This document shows, one piece after another, positions 8,091 through 20,157 of a stretch of DNA of 64,000 bases. The stretch is from Symbiodinium natans (Eukaryota > Sar > Dinophyceae > Suessiales > Symbiodiniaceae). Numbering within the stretch: position 1 is the stretch's first letter; each line of letters begins with the position of its first letter. The notes under the pieces were generated by a model that saw nothing but the letters and a program-made list of their open reading frames with translations, was not told the origin of the DNA and did no database searches. Location of the stretch: NCBI GenBank assembly GCA_905221605.1, contig CAJNDS010002634.1, positions 1,635,077-1,699,076 of the forward strand. The letters run 5' to 3'. The position numbers and the translations under genes are program-made.

Positions 8091-9120
8091 TTCCCATGAG
8101 CGAGATTCTCTAAATCATGGCCCCCTTATTTGGGAGAACAGATTACGAACGAAGCCTTATACATATATATATATATATACACATACACACACACACACAT
8201 ATATATATATATATGTATAGTTCGCATGTATATTCATGCACATATGTAAAGGGTACCCAAAAAAATGGCCCATGGTTTAGAGAATCCACCCAACAGAATG
8301 TAGAGCTGCCGTTCCGATTTTAACCTTTTGCCCGCGCCCAACGTGCAGCCAGCGATCTGCAAGTGACGCTTGTGCTAGAGTTTAGGGTTTAGGGTTTAGG
8401 GTTTAGGGTCGTATCTACCACAGCAATGTGCAGGTTAAGGCATGATAAGACTGGCTAATCAATTCTAGCTTGCCCTCTGCCGTGCTGCTGGGTTGCATTC
8501 TCACCGAAACTTATACGTTTCTGGTTAAAGGCCAGTCTGTACAAGAGCAGTGGCCTATCGCATGCCCAACATGCAGCATCATGCAGCCGGCAGTTTTGCG
8601 TCCCCCCCCCCCCCCCCCCCCCCCCATTTTGTGGCAGCTGCACCCTACATTGCCCACCATTCTTATTCTTGTGCAACAGCAGCGAAAAAACCCGTCAACC
8701 CGTTTTTGTGCCAGGTCGACCTCGAGATCTGGTGCGCCGTCTCATGGCTCGGGCCGGTGCTCTTTGAGGGTTTATGAATAAAGGGTCCCCTAATTATTGA
8801 CCCCCCCTAAGAGTCGAATTATAAGGAAAGTATCCCTAATTTCGGAAACCCCCATCTCTGTTCCCGTTGTTTGGGCCGAGTTGGCACGCTTGCGTGCCTT
8901 TAGATTGAAGGTTTCGCTTTGACCTGTTGTCGTCTCGTGATTAGGAAAGTCCCCACGGTGCCAAGCCTGCCCATGGCCTCCGAACCAGAGGTACAAGTTG
9001 TCAAAGTGAGAGCTGCGGTCTATTTGCACCCATGGCCAGAAGAAATGTCTGGAAGCATCATCCTAGCTCATTTGCATTACAGTCTTCTGTTGGCTCCTGA
9101 GCGTACGAGATGACAAGCAG
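8091..9120. other. non-coding stretch with microsatellites
   Basis: Holds a TA/CA microsatellite (about 8158-8216), a TTTAGGG tract (8380-8410) and a run of 24 C (8602-8625). A short segment at 8785-8855 (CCCCTAATTATTGACCCCCC and GTATCCCTAATTTCGG) resembles one at 15500-15575. Open frames over the poly-C are artefacts. No gene recognised. Confidence 0.5.
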
Positions 9121-9664
9121 GCAGCAGGAAGATCCCAAGGACGCAGACCCGAACTTGCTCCAGCCTTGTTGTCTTCAATCCTTACTCGCGTGCACAGAGT
9201 CGCCACATCCATGCGCGCAGCTACAGTGACCTGAGATGGGGCCCTGAAATCCTAAGCCCACTACCTCAAGACTCAACAAGCCCTTGTCCCAAAGCCTGGG
9301 CCTAGACCCCAAACCCCAAACGCCCAAACCCTAACCCTGGTTTAGGGTTTCGGGTTTAGGGTTTAGGCTTGCGCAAGGTCCTACTCCCAGCTGAGGGCCA
9401 GGGCCGAACCCCAGGAGCAGCAAAAGAAGCGGAAAGGAGTTTTGCTTTGCTTTGCAGGCGCCGGTGTTCCACGGCTTGTTTGGCAACATGTACCGCCTCC
9501 TTGAAGTGACAAGCGCTAAACCCTAAACCCTCTCTTTCACACATATATATATATATATTTTTTTTTTAATTCATATTTTATTTATTTATATATATACTAT
9601 ATTTATATTTATATTTCTATTTATATTTATATATATATCTATATTGATATTTCTATTTGAACCT

Positions 9665-9755
9665 TAAATGGGGCCGTGGCCATTGGCAAAACTGTGGCCA
9701 TTGGCAAACAACCCGTGGCCATCGGCAAAAAAGCCGTGGCCATCGGCCACAGAAT
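9665..9755. repeat. short tandem repeat, GTGGCCATCGGCAAA type
   Basis: About five degenerate copies of a 20-23 bp unit built on GTGGCCATTGGCAAA / GTGGCCATCGGCAAA. Directly downstream of the AT-rich block and upstream of a long C run. Confidence 0.8.
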
Positions 9756-9999
9756 TTTTTGCAACCCCCCCCTACCTCTCGACCCCCCCCCCCCCCCTCC
9801 CCCCCGAGCTCCCTGCACCCTCTGCCGACCCCTGTAAGACGCCAACAAGCCCCCAGGCTTATTGGTGCGGAAAGGGCCTCTCTGGCCCAGACCCCTATTC
9901 TGGGCTCGAAACTCTAGGTCTGGGGCAGATGAGGGCTTTGACACCCCACCCCCCCTTTATTCTTTCTCATCTTGAGGGGTTCGAGGGTGGCCTGGGGGA

Positions 10000-10420
10000 A
10001 AACAAAAACAACATGAGGTTAGCATGACTAGGTTTTCTCGGTCAACCCGGACCAATGTCTAGTTGATTCTAGGGTGGGTTGGGGATTGGCTCGAAGTAGC
10101 GAAGAGACGCAAGCACTCGAATTGCAGTCTGAAGCGCGCTCATGCGGTTGTACGAGGATGCCACCCGCCACTTTGTTACGGAGCGTTTCGGGCCTGTTGG
10201 GAAATCAAAAAACATGAGGTTAACAATTTTTTTTGGCCGGTTCGTGCCCGAAAACAAAAACATGAGGTTACCAAGGTTAGGTGTTTTTTTGGCTGTTCGT
10301 GCCCGATACGATGGTGGGTTGGGGGCAGACAAGAAAAATGAGTTTCATGATTTTGTTTGTTGGTTGGGGGGGGGGTTGTTCGTGCCCGAAAACAACAAAA
10401 ACACATGAGGACAGAGTGAG
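10000..10420. repeat. dispersed module TTCGTGCCCGAAAACAAAAACATGAGGTTA
   Basis: The segment AAAACAAAAACATGAGGTTA or close variants occurs near 10000, 10205, 10250 and 10385, three times after TTCGTGCCCGA. The spacing is irregular (about 40-140 bp), so this is a cluster of short dispersed copies and not a simple tandem array. Function unknown. Confidence 0.7.
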
Positions 10421-10674
10421 GTTGGGGACAGGGCTTGCTCATGAAACATTTAAATCGTTTCTTAATGTTTTGGGATTCGCTGGGTGGGTGGGTTTGCTTC
10501 TAGAGTCGAAACAGCGGCTCTACGAGAGATTGCTCGGCCGGGAGCTGCCGAGCCCTAAACTCTAAACCCTAAACCCTAAACCCTAAGTTGGGAGCTTCAG
10601 GCTCGTGAGAAGAGCTCTTGGAGCAAGGAGTCAGACTGGCAGCATCTTCTTGTTGTGCACGCGCTTGTGGCTTA

Positions 10675-10786
10675 CTTGGGGACTACATGAAGCCCTAAAA
10701 AAGACTTATGGTTCATATACCTCAGGAAGAGTTCTAGCAGTCTAGGGTAGATGACACCCAATTTTAGGGTTGATTTGGTCCCCAAG
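10675..10786 (+). mobile_element. family B inverted-repeat element
   Basis: Left end CTTGGGGACTACATGAAGCC(CTAAAA), right end (TTTTAGGG)TTGATTTGGTCCCCAAG. Flanking tetramers CTTA and CTAA are a near match. Same family as the introns of the transporter at 62266 and 62538. No coding exons are recognised beside it. Confidence 0.8.
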
Positions 10787-11008
10787 CTAAAGGTAGGGTA
10801 TAAGGTACGCTTGGAAACGCTGGAATCCTCACGTGATAGGCATGCGACTCTATTGGGAAGGAACAGAGGCACGAGTTCCCATGGCTTCTATTTGCTTTAG
10901 GGCTGAGGCCTTAGGGTTCAGGGGCTCAACACCCGGAGACCCTTCATGGCACAAGCACCCTAACAACTAGCACAGCCCACTTGTTAGAGCTCGCCTCAAC
11001 GTGTAGAC

Positions 11009-14000
11009 GATGAAGCTATGGTGGCTTGCTTCCGCCGTGGCCGTTGCCGTCCTGGCAATCCTGCTTGGGCTCCATACCAGCCGGGCAAGGTCTGGAACAT
11101 CGAAGCAACAAAAGCAGTGTAGGTCTAAACCCTAAACCCCCTCAAGGCCCATCCCATAGGGCCCTGGGGACACTTGAAGGCTGGGAATACCCTAGGTACC
11201 CTAAGTGCTCTTGGAGCACCCTAAGCCGTAAACGCTAAACACCCTAAGTGCCCTTCAAGTCAGGCAGGCGGGCGGCAAGACAAAACCCTAATCCCTAAGC
11301 CCTGTCCCATACACCAGTGAGCTGTGCTTTGCTTCTGTCGTCCCAGCCAAATCTCCAAGCAAGTCATGGGGCGGGGTTTAGGGTTGAGGGTTTGGGGGTT
11401 TAGGGTTTAAGGATTACTGTTTGGGTACATTTAACATAAAGGGCTTCGTATCGAAAGTTGCAGCGACCACAACTTGGGGAACCCCCTCCCCCGCCCTCCC
11501 CTTCCCTTTGAAAGATTCTCTAAGGGAATAGAAGGGCCATACTAGGAGTATATCAGGGGAAGGACCTTTAAGGGTACATCCTTAAATGGGGGTCCAAGTT
11601 TGCCTCCCCTGATCCTAAACCCTAAATCCCAAACCCTAAAACCCTCAACCCAAAACCCTACACCCGAAACCCCAAACCCTAAACCCCAAACCCCAAGCCC
11701 TAAACCCTAAACCCTAAACCCTAAACCCTAAACCCTAAACCCTAAACCCTAAACCCTAAACCCTAAACCCTAAACCCTAAACCCTAAACCCTAAACCCCA
11801 CCACAACTTGCCCTGCAAGGTTGGGAGAGCCGGAGTTGCCTGGCTCCTGCGGCCAAGCCGAGGCCTGTCCGGGATACACCGTTTCTTGTAGGGTTTAGGG
11901 TTTAGGGTTTAGGGTTTAGGGTTTAGGGTTTAGGGTTTAGGGTTTAGGGTTTAGGGTTTCAGGGTTTAGGGTTTTAGGGTTTAGGGTTTAGGGTTTAAGG
12001 ATACCCCAAACCTATGAAGTGTTTACGGTTTAGGGTTAGGGGTTTAGGGTTTAGGGTTCTCTCAGGACTCTGTTCTGAAATCCCAAGTAAAACAGGGGAA
12101 CTCTACAGTGCTGCACTGTAGTTCTTTTTGTTGATTGGACATTTTTTGGACAACGGTTCAGTCTTTGTGGGTTCCATGTTGTTAGAATACGATCCTAAGA
12201 ATTCGGAATCCCTTGGTTGGGCCTGGGGTGTAGGGCAATGTTTGGGAGGGGGGCCGGGGTGATGTCACTCGAATCTCTAGTTTCAACTTGAAGGCTTTTG
12301 AATGTAGGTACGGAATTGCTTCATCATTGCAAATTTGTCCTGCCACTTTACTACTGCTTGCGAATGCATTTCTCATGACACACGTGGCGTTCCAACACAC
12401 GTGCATGCGCACCACATACGTTCGCACATGCATGTCTTATAGGGGCATGCTTGCGCCCGGAGATGCTGGCATAGACATAGGGCCGACATCGATATTTCTA
12501 CGCTTGTGAGGGCGTGTGACGTCAGGTTCCCCTTTGGCTTCCGAAGCCTTGATTTCGTCCTCCGGCGCCGAGCATCTCGAAACCCTAAAATCCCTAAAGC
12601 CAGAAAACTTAGAGCCCCAAAGCCCAGTTGGCCCTACAAGACCCAAGCCAGCCGGAAGCCAAAGCCGTACTGTTGGTTAGTACGGAATGGGGGAATGTGG
12701 TACCCTACATAATCCCTCAGAAGGTATATATAGGGCCCTAGATACCCTAAACCGTAAATCCTAATTCCTTGCTAACCAACAGTAACTGTGGAGGTCGGTG
12801 CCATGGTGCGCTTGTCGTACGATCTCTACCACGCTGCCGATGGCACTCCAGCTCTGTGGCGCCAAAGGGATCTAGGTTTAGGGTTTAGGATTTAGGGTTT
12901 AGGGCTTAGCATTTAGGGTTTAGGGTTTAGGGTGGGGCTCAGGGTTTTAGGGGCCTAAGGCAAAAAGGGAGTTGCAGGTTCAAGGTGGTTGGAATGCTCA
13001 CTGATTATCCCCTACCACAAGCATGGAGATGAGTAGGCTTGATGCACGATAAAGGTGAAGAACTCGTAAGGAATAGAATCTCATTATCTAAGGATATCTG
13101 ACCGTGCGAGCTTGTTGGCCAGAGGCTGCAGTTGTTGCTAGATGCTTGACACAGGTACATGTGGCTACATACGCATCGATGTATTCTCTTCGTAGGCATA
13201 TGTATACATGCATGATCATGCATAGTTGGTTCTGCACCCAAGAGCATGTGTGCATGCATATATATGTACATATACATATATATAGAGAGAGAGATCTACA
13301 CATTTACATGTCGCTATATCATTGTACGCATACTTCCCCTTACGTCTCCATGCTGTTCACTTGCCAACTCACTGATTGCTTGTCGTTCATTGTGCACTTC
13401 GTTGTAATTTACTTTTGCAAACAGGTGAACACACAAATATATGTATATATATATATGTATATATATATATACAATTCTATATATGTACTACATATATATA
13501 TATATATATCAGTTTTGGTATTTTTATTTATGTGTACTGTATACATGAATAGACCAAGGTCGCCGACGGCCATGGAACATTGGAATTCGAGGCACGAAGG
13601 AGTCGCACTGTACCCCTGGCCCTAAACCCCTCAACTTTAAACCCTACACACTAAACCCTGCACTCCAAGACCTAAACCTCCTAAACGAAGCCCTGATCTC
13701 CAGAAAAAGCCTTAACCCCTAAACACGACTTCCAAGGCGGGGCTTGGGCAGTTTAGGGTAAAACGGTTTTGGGTTCAGGGTTTACGAACCGAGGAGGCAG
13801 CCTTGAGGTCCTGATGCCAAGTACATGAAACATTCGCTTTAACCCAGAGCACCCAGAGAGAGTCAGTCCGAGTGACAAGGTGGTGGGCGAGGTCCAGCGT
13901 CCTAAACTGCATGCGCCATGATCACATGTAAATGTACGGGCAGTTGCTGCGTTTTCTTTGGCAGATGCTTGCGAACCGGGTCAAGAGGGGTTGAGCCAGA

Positions 14001-17000
14001 AACATGCCCTGCGAACCTGAGCATAAGCTGAGCCCATCCACCGAGAAGCTGTAGCGTTGGGGTGCACGACTCGGCATGACTTGTGAATGCGCGAGGGTGC
14101 GTGAAGAAGGGTGGTTTAAGGCTCAGCGTCGTGAATGTCCACGAGTCTCTGGATGTCTGCTACTGTAGCCCTAAGGGTCCATGCACCTAAATAGGATGTA
14201 CTTGGGCCTTAAAAGGGGCTCCTATGTGGTAGCTTTAGGGCCTTTAGGGCCCAAGTCCAAGTATGTACTATTGAGGTAACTGAACCCTTTGGGCAGCTGA
14301 CATTCCCAGAGGTGGGTCGTGGAGACGTGTTTCCGGCAGTGGACGCGAACGTCAGGGGCCTGGGCGTCGGCGAGATGAAGGACTCCGTATCATCCTAGAG
14401 CACCCTGTAAAGTAGGGGGTTCATGGTTGTGTTTGAGCTGGGTGCCCCAACCCCAAATCCAACCCACTAAATCCGTTTCTCACCTTTTGGGCTGCTTGTT
14501 GGGCTTGTTCTGTCAGGAAGTCCTGGTAGCCAGGGTTTTAGAGGTGGATCAGGACTTTCTAAGAGTCAAAAGGGCTGAGCACTGATGCTGTTGGATTTAG
14601 AATTCTTTCCCGTCTGGGACTCGACAAAATTGGGGTCTTCGGGAGCCGCAGAACTTCCCCTTCGTCGGGGACGCTGGCTTTGGCGAGCGAAACGCCGACT
14701 GGGTCGTGGAGTACGACCGAAGCCCCTTGGGGCGGTGGCCGATTTTTTCGGGGTGCCAGGATGCCTTCTCGTAGCAGGATCACATGCGGAATTGCCAAAG
14801 GACCCTCACAAAGACACCTAGACTGACCACGCGCCAAGTATATGTGGTCGAAGTATGTCTGCAGGAGCTGTCCATTCTCAGCTTCAGGGTTTAGGGTTTA
14901 GGGTTCAGAGGTTTAGGGTTTAGGGTTTAGGGTTTAGGGTTTAGGGTTTAGGGTTTAGGGTTTAGGGTTTAGTCTCTACAAAAACTGAGGCTACTTTGGG
15001 GACCTGGCGGTGGGTACGCCAGTGACAGTCCAGGGCAGCACTGCCATCGTGGTTGCCCTGATGCTCGATGACGAAATCAGAGCCTGTTGCGTTTAGGGAG
15101 AAGGGTTGATACGAAGGTGCAAAGCAAAGGCAACAACCTGCGAGCATTGAGAGCGAATACTGGAGCTCCCAATGAGGTAGGCAAACGGACACAATACGAG
15201 CAGAGCTGATGAACCCCCACACTGGTCTTTCAGTTGCATCCCTCTCGCGGGTTCTGGCCTTACGGATAGAATCTCTACCGCAATCCTTGGAGAGCGTCGA
15301 AGCTGATAAACCCTGAGATCATACACTAACCCGCCGGAGTGCTCACTCCGAGGATAAGTTGCTTGTCTTGCATCCTCTTGGCTTTCTAAGCTTGCGCGCA
15401 TCGGGGGACCCTGATTGATTCAACACCCACACGCTCCTCCCCGCATGGGCTTTGCTCCTCCTTGTCACTAACCTGCAAAATATGCTGGTTTACGAAAATA
15501 GGGGGACCCCTAATATAGACCCCCAAATAGTAGGATTCCCCTTATAATAAGGACCCCAATAAGGTAACCCGAATTTCGGGACACCCCCCCCCCCCTCCCC
15601 CACATTTGCTCTCAAACCAAAGACTGTTCTCCACGCTTTTTTCATCTCGCTATCGCCCAAAAAGGGCCCAAGCACTCCGTTCCCAGGATGGAAAACAGCG
15701 TGCGCTTGGACTTTAACCATCCACTGGCTGGTACCAACCTGACCATGACTGTCACCGCCCCTGGGTCTTGAGATACATTAGGGTTTAGGGTTTAAGGTTT
15801 AGGGTTTAGGGTTTAGGGTTCCTTTCTGGCAGTCACCAAGTCCCAGTTGCAAAAGGGTTTAGGGTTGGCGTTCCTAAACGTTTGCTACTCTTGGCACTAC
15901 AAACCGGAACGAAACCCCAACACCTCAACCCCCCCCCCCCCCCAGCGGTAGTAACTAAACATTCCCATAGGACTTAAGCTAGAACCGACTGCATCCCTGA
16001 AAGCTCGTTTAAGCTCAAAGGCTGCATCACTGGGAAGCACTACACACCCTGTTCCTCCCCGGCACCCCTAAACCCCAAACTTGCCCCTAAACCCTGGCAG
16101 CCCTAAGAACCCTAGGGTTTAGGGTTTAGGGTTTAGGGTTTAGGGTTTAGGGAAAAAACCTGGAAACTGGAAACCCTCAGTGCTAGAAACTCTAGAACCC
16201 CTAGGAAAAACTCTAGAACCCCAAACCCCACAAACCCTTCACAAACCCTCAACCCCATAAACCCTAGAAACGCTAGAGCCCCCAAGCTCTGAAAACCCTG
16301 GAAACCTAGAAACCCCATAAACCCTAGAAACCCTCAAAACCCAAAATCCTAAAACCCTGGAAACCTAGAAACCCCATAAACCCTAGAAACCCCATAAACC
16401 CTGGAAACCTAGAAACCCCAAACCCCATAAACCCTCGAAACCCTAAAAACCCCACATCCTCGGAGTGCTAGAGCCCGCTAAACCCAAAACACCTCCTGCC
16501 GAGCGGTTCCTCCAGCTATGCAGGTGCCAAAGCCCTAAACCCTAAAAAACAAACCTAAAACCCTAAACCCTATAAACCATAAACCCTAAAACCCTAAACC
16601 CTATAAACCCTAAACCCTGAACCCTAAGTCTGCCAAGGTCATGGAGTGCAGGCCACGGAGCGTGCCGGCCGTACGCGTGGAGACGCGGGTGCCGGGACAC
16701 GGCAGAGCGACGCCCCAGGACTCCCATTGGGGGTGTTTAGGGGTTTAGGGTTTAGGGTTCAGGGTTCAGGGTTTAGGGGTTTAGGGTTTAGGGTTTAGGG
16801 TTTAGGGTTTAGGGTTTAGGGTTTAGGGTTTAGGGTTTAGGGTTTAGGGTTTAGGGCTAGGGTTTAGGGATTTAGGGATTTAGGGATTTAGGGTTGAGGG
16901 GTTCAGGTTGACGAGGGTTGAAAAGATTCAGGGTTTAGGCCCTTTTCAGCTGGCAGCAATGAGGCCAGATGCCCCCAAGGGTTGAAATGGGTTGAGGAGT

Positions 17001-19161
17001 TTTTAAGGCTTGTAAGGGCTTGGAGTTTGTGGCGAAGTTGCTTATGAGGGCCGGCTTAGTAGTCTGACAGTGCGTTTGGTTGGTGCCAGGAAGGCTTAAG
17101 AAGCAGTTTATCAGTGCTCCAAGTGCACAGATGTACAAAGAGTGTACAGGACCGCTTTTGGTGTTACCTTTGGTTTGTGAGGCTGGCCTAGGTGCCTGTA
17201 TGTTGTATGTTGTTGAAGTTCCCTAAGCCCTAAACCCTAAACCCTAAACCCTAAACCCTAAACCCTAAACCCTTTGAAGAGAGTTGCGGTTTAAGTGGTT
17301 TCGAGGGCATATCCATGGCCCTGAGCTCGAAGCACGGCCCTGCACGTGAAGCGTACGCCTCGAACGCCTGCGTGTAAATTCCTAAACCTCAACCCAAACC
17401 CTACACCCTAAACCCGGCCCTACTGGTGAACCGCAAAGTGGAGGGCTTTTGGGAAACATGACAAGGATCCCAGGATTTAATGGCCAGCTTCTCATATCAA
17501 ATAACAAGCCCCTTTTGGCGTGAAGCCTACTCCAGGAGGGTGAGAACGTCAGCATCCATTGCGAAGGCCTGGGGGCCTGGGTCTACAACCCTCTGGGCGT
17601 GGAGTCAGGGTTCTTGTAAGTGCATTCCTGAAGGCCCTCCGATGGAGCACTTTTCTTGGTGTAAGTGTGCTAAATTTCTTAGTCGGAGATAGATAGCTGA
17701 CACCAAAAGGAACTGCAGTGAAGTCTTCAGGGTTTTTTCGTTAAACGTGCAGTCTCGGACTGGAGCTCCAGCTTGCCTAGCATGGCCTTGACTCTCAAGG
17801 GTGAGGGCACCTGTGATGGCGAGCCTCATGTTCCAGAGCCCCCCGTTCGATGGTCAAAGGTGCCTTCGCAGAGACCGGCGAGGTCTTTTTTTCCAGCAAG
17901 GAGTGGGTTCAAGTGCGTGATAGCGACTGGGGTTAACGTGGACTTGCGGTTTGGGACACGAAGTTGCATCAGTATGTCATGCGGGCTCCTGCCCCTAGAT
18001 CCAGATCCTGTGCCAAACCGGGACAGAAATGGGATCCATCGGCAAATCTCTATCCTGCCATATGCCTAGACCCCCTCAGCTCTTAAGTTGCTGGTAGACC
18101 CCCAAGGCCCCAGAGAGCCCAATACCCCTTAAAATTAAGGAATATAGCTTAAATTACAAAGGGATCCTTATTCTGATTTAAGGAATATTCCTTAATTAAG
18201 GGGTATTGGGCTGTTTTGGGTCTCAACTCCAATGCCACCTTGAACCCAAAATCCAGGACTCCGCGACACCCTTTGTCTTTCAGGTCGGCGCGGGGACAGC
18301 CGCCCGACGCATCCAAAAGCCTTTTCTTAGGTTTAGGACTTAGGGTTGATGGGGCTTAAATCAGGGTTTAGGGTTTAGGGTTTAGGGTTTTGGCTTGTGG
18401 TGCACGGGGGCGTTGGGCTTGAGTAGGTCTTTGGGGCAATGTACTTCTCGAACACCTTTGGCAAGCCACCTTAGAGAAGGCGCTAGACCTTGCGAGTGCG
18501 CGCGGCGCACCGTCGACAGAGACTTGAAGGCACACAACAAGGAGCCTAGACTCATGAACCTGTCCAACTCAGGTGATTCCAGGCCTTGACAGTGGCGTCA
18601 GGCGGATGTCAGAAGCTTCGGCAATCACTGGCCTTCGGCGTAGGCATTGCTTTTGGATTTCCTGCACTTGTTTCGGGGCTTTGGAATTTCAAAAAACACC
18701 ACCTGTCGCAACTAAACCCAAAGCTCCAACACCTGAACATCTAGAATCCCAAAATCCCAGATGCCACGCCCCTAAACCCCGAAGCTTTAAGGTGGGAGAG
18801 CAAGCACGGCTGCACATCCCCTCGGACTTAGCTTATGGCCAGAAGTCGGACCGCGTGAAGGTGGCAGTTCCTAAGGACGTGCTCTAGCCGAGATGGGCTA
18901 GGGTTTAAGGTTTAGGGTTTAGGGTTTAGGGTTTAGGGTTTATAGTTCAGGGCTTGGGGCTGAGTTATGTTCGCTTATATGGCTCGAAGGGTCTACTTGC
19001 GGTTCTGCCCTGGAGTTCTGGGTTGGACATGAAGCCCTAAACCCTAAACCCTAAACCCTAAACCCTAAACCTTATAAACCCTAAACCCTAAAGTGCAAAC
19101 TGTCATGGCACCCCGCGAGGATGTGGTCTTTGACGTGGAGCTGCTGGAAATTCAACGCTGA
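11009..19161 (+). CDS. probable secretory-pathway FKBP-type peptidyl-prolyl isomerase, multi-exon
   Basis: Exons assembled from open frames with splice signals. 11009-11119 starts MKLWWLASAVAVAVLAILLG, a typical signal peptide. 11821-11888 is Cys-bearing (GSCGQAEACPGYTVSC). 12783-12872 reads TVEVGAMVRLSYDL..ADG, like the start of an FKBP/SlyD fold. 14296-14391 reads GRGDVFPAVDANVRGLGVGE, like the FKBP G-x-G...G-x-x-x-GE stretch. Possible exons at 14985-15075, 16628-16735 and 17312-17375 are unassigned. 18257-18319 reads ATPFVFQVGAG. 18785-18852 reads FKVGEQARLHIPSDLAYG, a clear FKBP signature. The last exon, from about 19093, reads VVFDVELLEIQR and stops at TGA 19159. FKBPs catalyse proline cis-trans isomerisation. 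The C-terminal domain is firm. That all exons belong to one gene, and that there are two domains, is inference. Exon joins around 18852-19093 are unresolved. Confidence 0.55.
11614..12056. repeat. facing CCCTAAA and TTTAGGG tracts around an exon
   Basis: Degenerate then near-perfect CCCTAAA units (11614-11797), a unique island holding an exon of the FKBP-like gene, then TTTAGGG units (11889-12056). This is the clearest example of the C-left, G-right arrangement around an exon. Confidence 0.9.
13005..13617. other. AT-rich and TA/CA microsatellite stretch
   Basis: Probable intron of the FKBP-like gene. Holds ATATAT and ACATATA runs (about 13255-13290 and 13435-13515). Open frames here read as Tyr-Ile repeats and are not genes. 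Confidence 0.7.
14169..14293. mobile_element. family D inverted-repeat element at an intron 3' end
   Basis: Left CCCTAAGGGTCCATGCACCTA, middle GGATGTACTTGGGCC and its inverse GGGCCCAAGTCCAAGTATGTAC, right TTGAGGTAACTGAACCCTTTGGG. The acceptor CAG|CTG of the 14296 exon follows immediately, and GTAG precedes the left end (14165), so 14165-14295 could be a complete GT...AG intron. Confidence 0.6.
15490..15590. mobile_element. possible short element, AGGGGGACCCCTAAT type
   Basis: GGGGGACCCCTAATATAGACC with GGATTCCCCTTATAATAAGGACC and ATTTCGGGACACCCCC. Resembles the segment at 8785-8855. Inverted ends are weak, so the family status is tentative. Confidence 0.3.
16105..16895. repeat. variant telomeric block in both orientations
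   Basis: TTTAGGG (16105-16150), then degenerate C-strand repeats of ACCCTAGAAACCCCATAA type (about 16170-16450), CCCTAAA/CCCTATAAA (16535-16625), a unique island with a possible exon (16628-16735), then TTTAGGG (16735-16895). The ACCCTAGAAACCCCATAA unit is a local minisatellite derived from telomeric units. Confidence 0.8.
18115..18212. mobile_element. family F inverted-repeat element with perfect ends
   Basis: AGCCCAATACCCCTTAA at the left is perfectly inverted as TTAAGGGGTATTGGGCT at the right, and the AT-rich interior repeats AAGGAATAT / ATATTCCTT. About 98 bp. It lies just upstream of the ATPFVFQVGAG exon of the FKBP-like gene, probably within an intron. No second copy seen in this window. 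Confidence 0.8.
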
Positions 19162-19984
19162 GCGGCGAATGTGCCGCCATATGACTTCCCCCACACACAT
19201 GCCCTGTAGACTCAAAACCCTGCTAGAACCCAGGGTTTAGGGTTTAGGGTTTAGGGTTTAGGGTTTAGGGTGAATCCTTAAAGCCCCTAAACCTCAAATC
19301 CGAACTCTAAACCCCCAAGCCTCCCTGCCCTACACCTTGACCCCCAAATTCCCTCAAGCCAAGACTCCCAGAACCCTCAATACCCTTTAACGCTGCACCC
19401 AGAAAGCCCTCACAGCCCCAAAATCCCTGGAAAACCCTCAAAATGCCCTCAAATCCCTTAAAACCATTAGACCTTCAGTGTGTCTCTGAGTCATGGCAGT
19501 CCTTACACTTCGTCTCCAAAATGCGGGACATGTCGCCTGTGTCAAGGGTTTTGGGAGGATTCGGGGAGAAGGGGCTTAGGGTTTAGCGCTTAGGGCTTAG
19601 GGTTTGGGGTTTTCGGGGCAGTTTTGGCCATGCTTCCACCGGTCAGTCCATGCATCACACAAGGGGGCTTTAGAATGGGGAGCCGATGTCGTGACATAAT
19701 TTAGTTCCCGAAGTAGGCCCTTATTCCCTTTTCTAAACCCTTAATTGGCCCCTTCAAAGAAGAAGAACAAAATCGGCACCCTCTTAGAGCATCCGCACTT
19801 TGCAGCTGAGTCTTCATCCCTCAAGCGATCCCCACGACGACATCGCACGCCCTTAGTGGCCTGGAACAAGGTGTTTTTGGAGGAAAAGGACTTAACACTG
19901 TAGGTGAAAATGCTTGTAGAGCCTAAACCCTAAACCCTAAACCCTAAACCCTAAACCCTAAACCCTAAACCCTAAACCCTAAAC
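19162..19984. other. non-coding stretch with degenerate telomeric units
   Basis: TTTAGGG (19230-19270), then a long degenerate C-rich block (19275-19475) of CCCTCAAA/CCCTAAAA type, and CCCTAAA (19921-19984). No gene recognised. Confidence 0.6.
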
Positions 19985-20095
19985 CCTAAACCCTAAACCC
20001 TTCTCTCCACGACCAAGGCTCGAGTTCCAGCCGCACGTTTGAAAGTGGAATGTCAAGACCCCCAAAGCTTCACATGGCCAAAGTGGAAGAGTTAG
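19985..20095 (+). CDS. unassigned exon-like island
   Basis: Unique island between CCCTAAA (19921-20000) and TTTAGGG (20095-20165). Open frame SSSSRTFESGMSRPPKLHMA, ending near GAAGA|GTTAGGG. It might belong to the RING gene downstream. No family recognised. Confidence 0.3.
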
Positions 20096-20157
20096 GGTTT
20101 AGGGTTTAGGGCCTTAGGGTGCAGGGTTTAGGGTTTAGGGTTTAGGGCCTTTGGGGT

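Larger units (their letters stand above)
9121..11008. other. non-coding stretch with local repeats
   Basis: Holds degenerate telomeric units (9310-9370), an AT-rich microsatellite block (9540-9655), tandem repeats (9665-9755), C runs near 9785, a dispersed module (10000-10420), a CCCTAAA tract (10555-10587) and a family B element (10675-10786). No gene recognised. Confidence 0.5.

Noticed and set aside
8455-8781. Pro-rich or Gly-rich frames across the C run
   Set aside because: Caused by the 24-base C homopolymer.
9639-9944. Minus- and plus-strand frames over C/G runs and the GTGGCCATCGG repeat
   Set aside because: Repeat-derived composition (PMATA and GHWQ repeats) and no splice or start context.
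16133-16318. Minus-strand frame rich in Gly-Phe-Leu
   Set aside because: It translates the variant telomeric minisatellite (CCCTAGAAACC).
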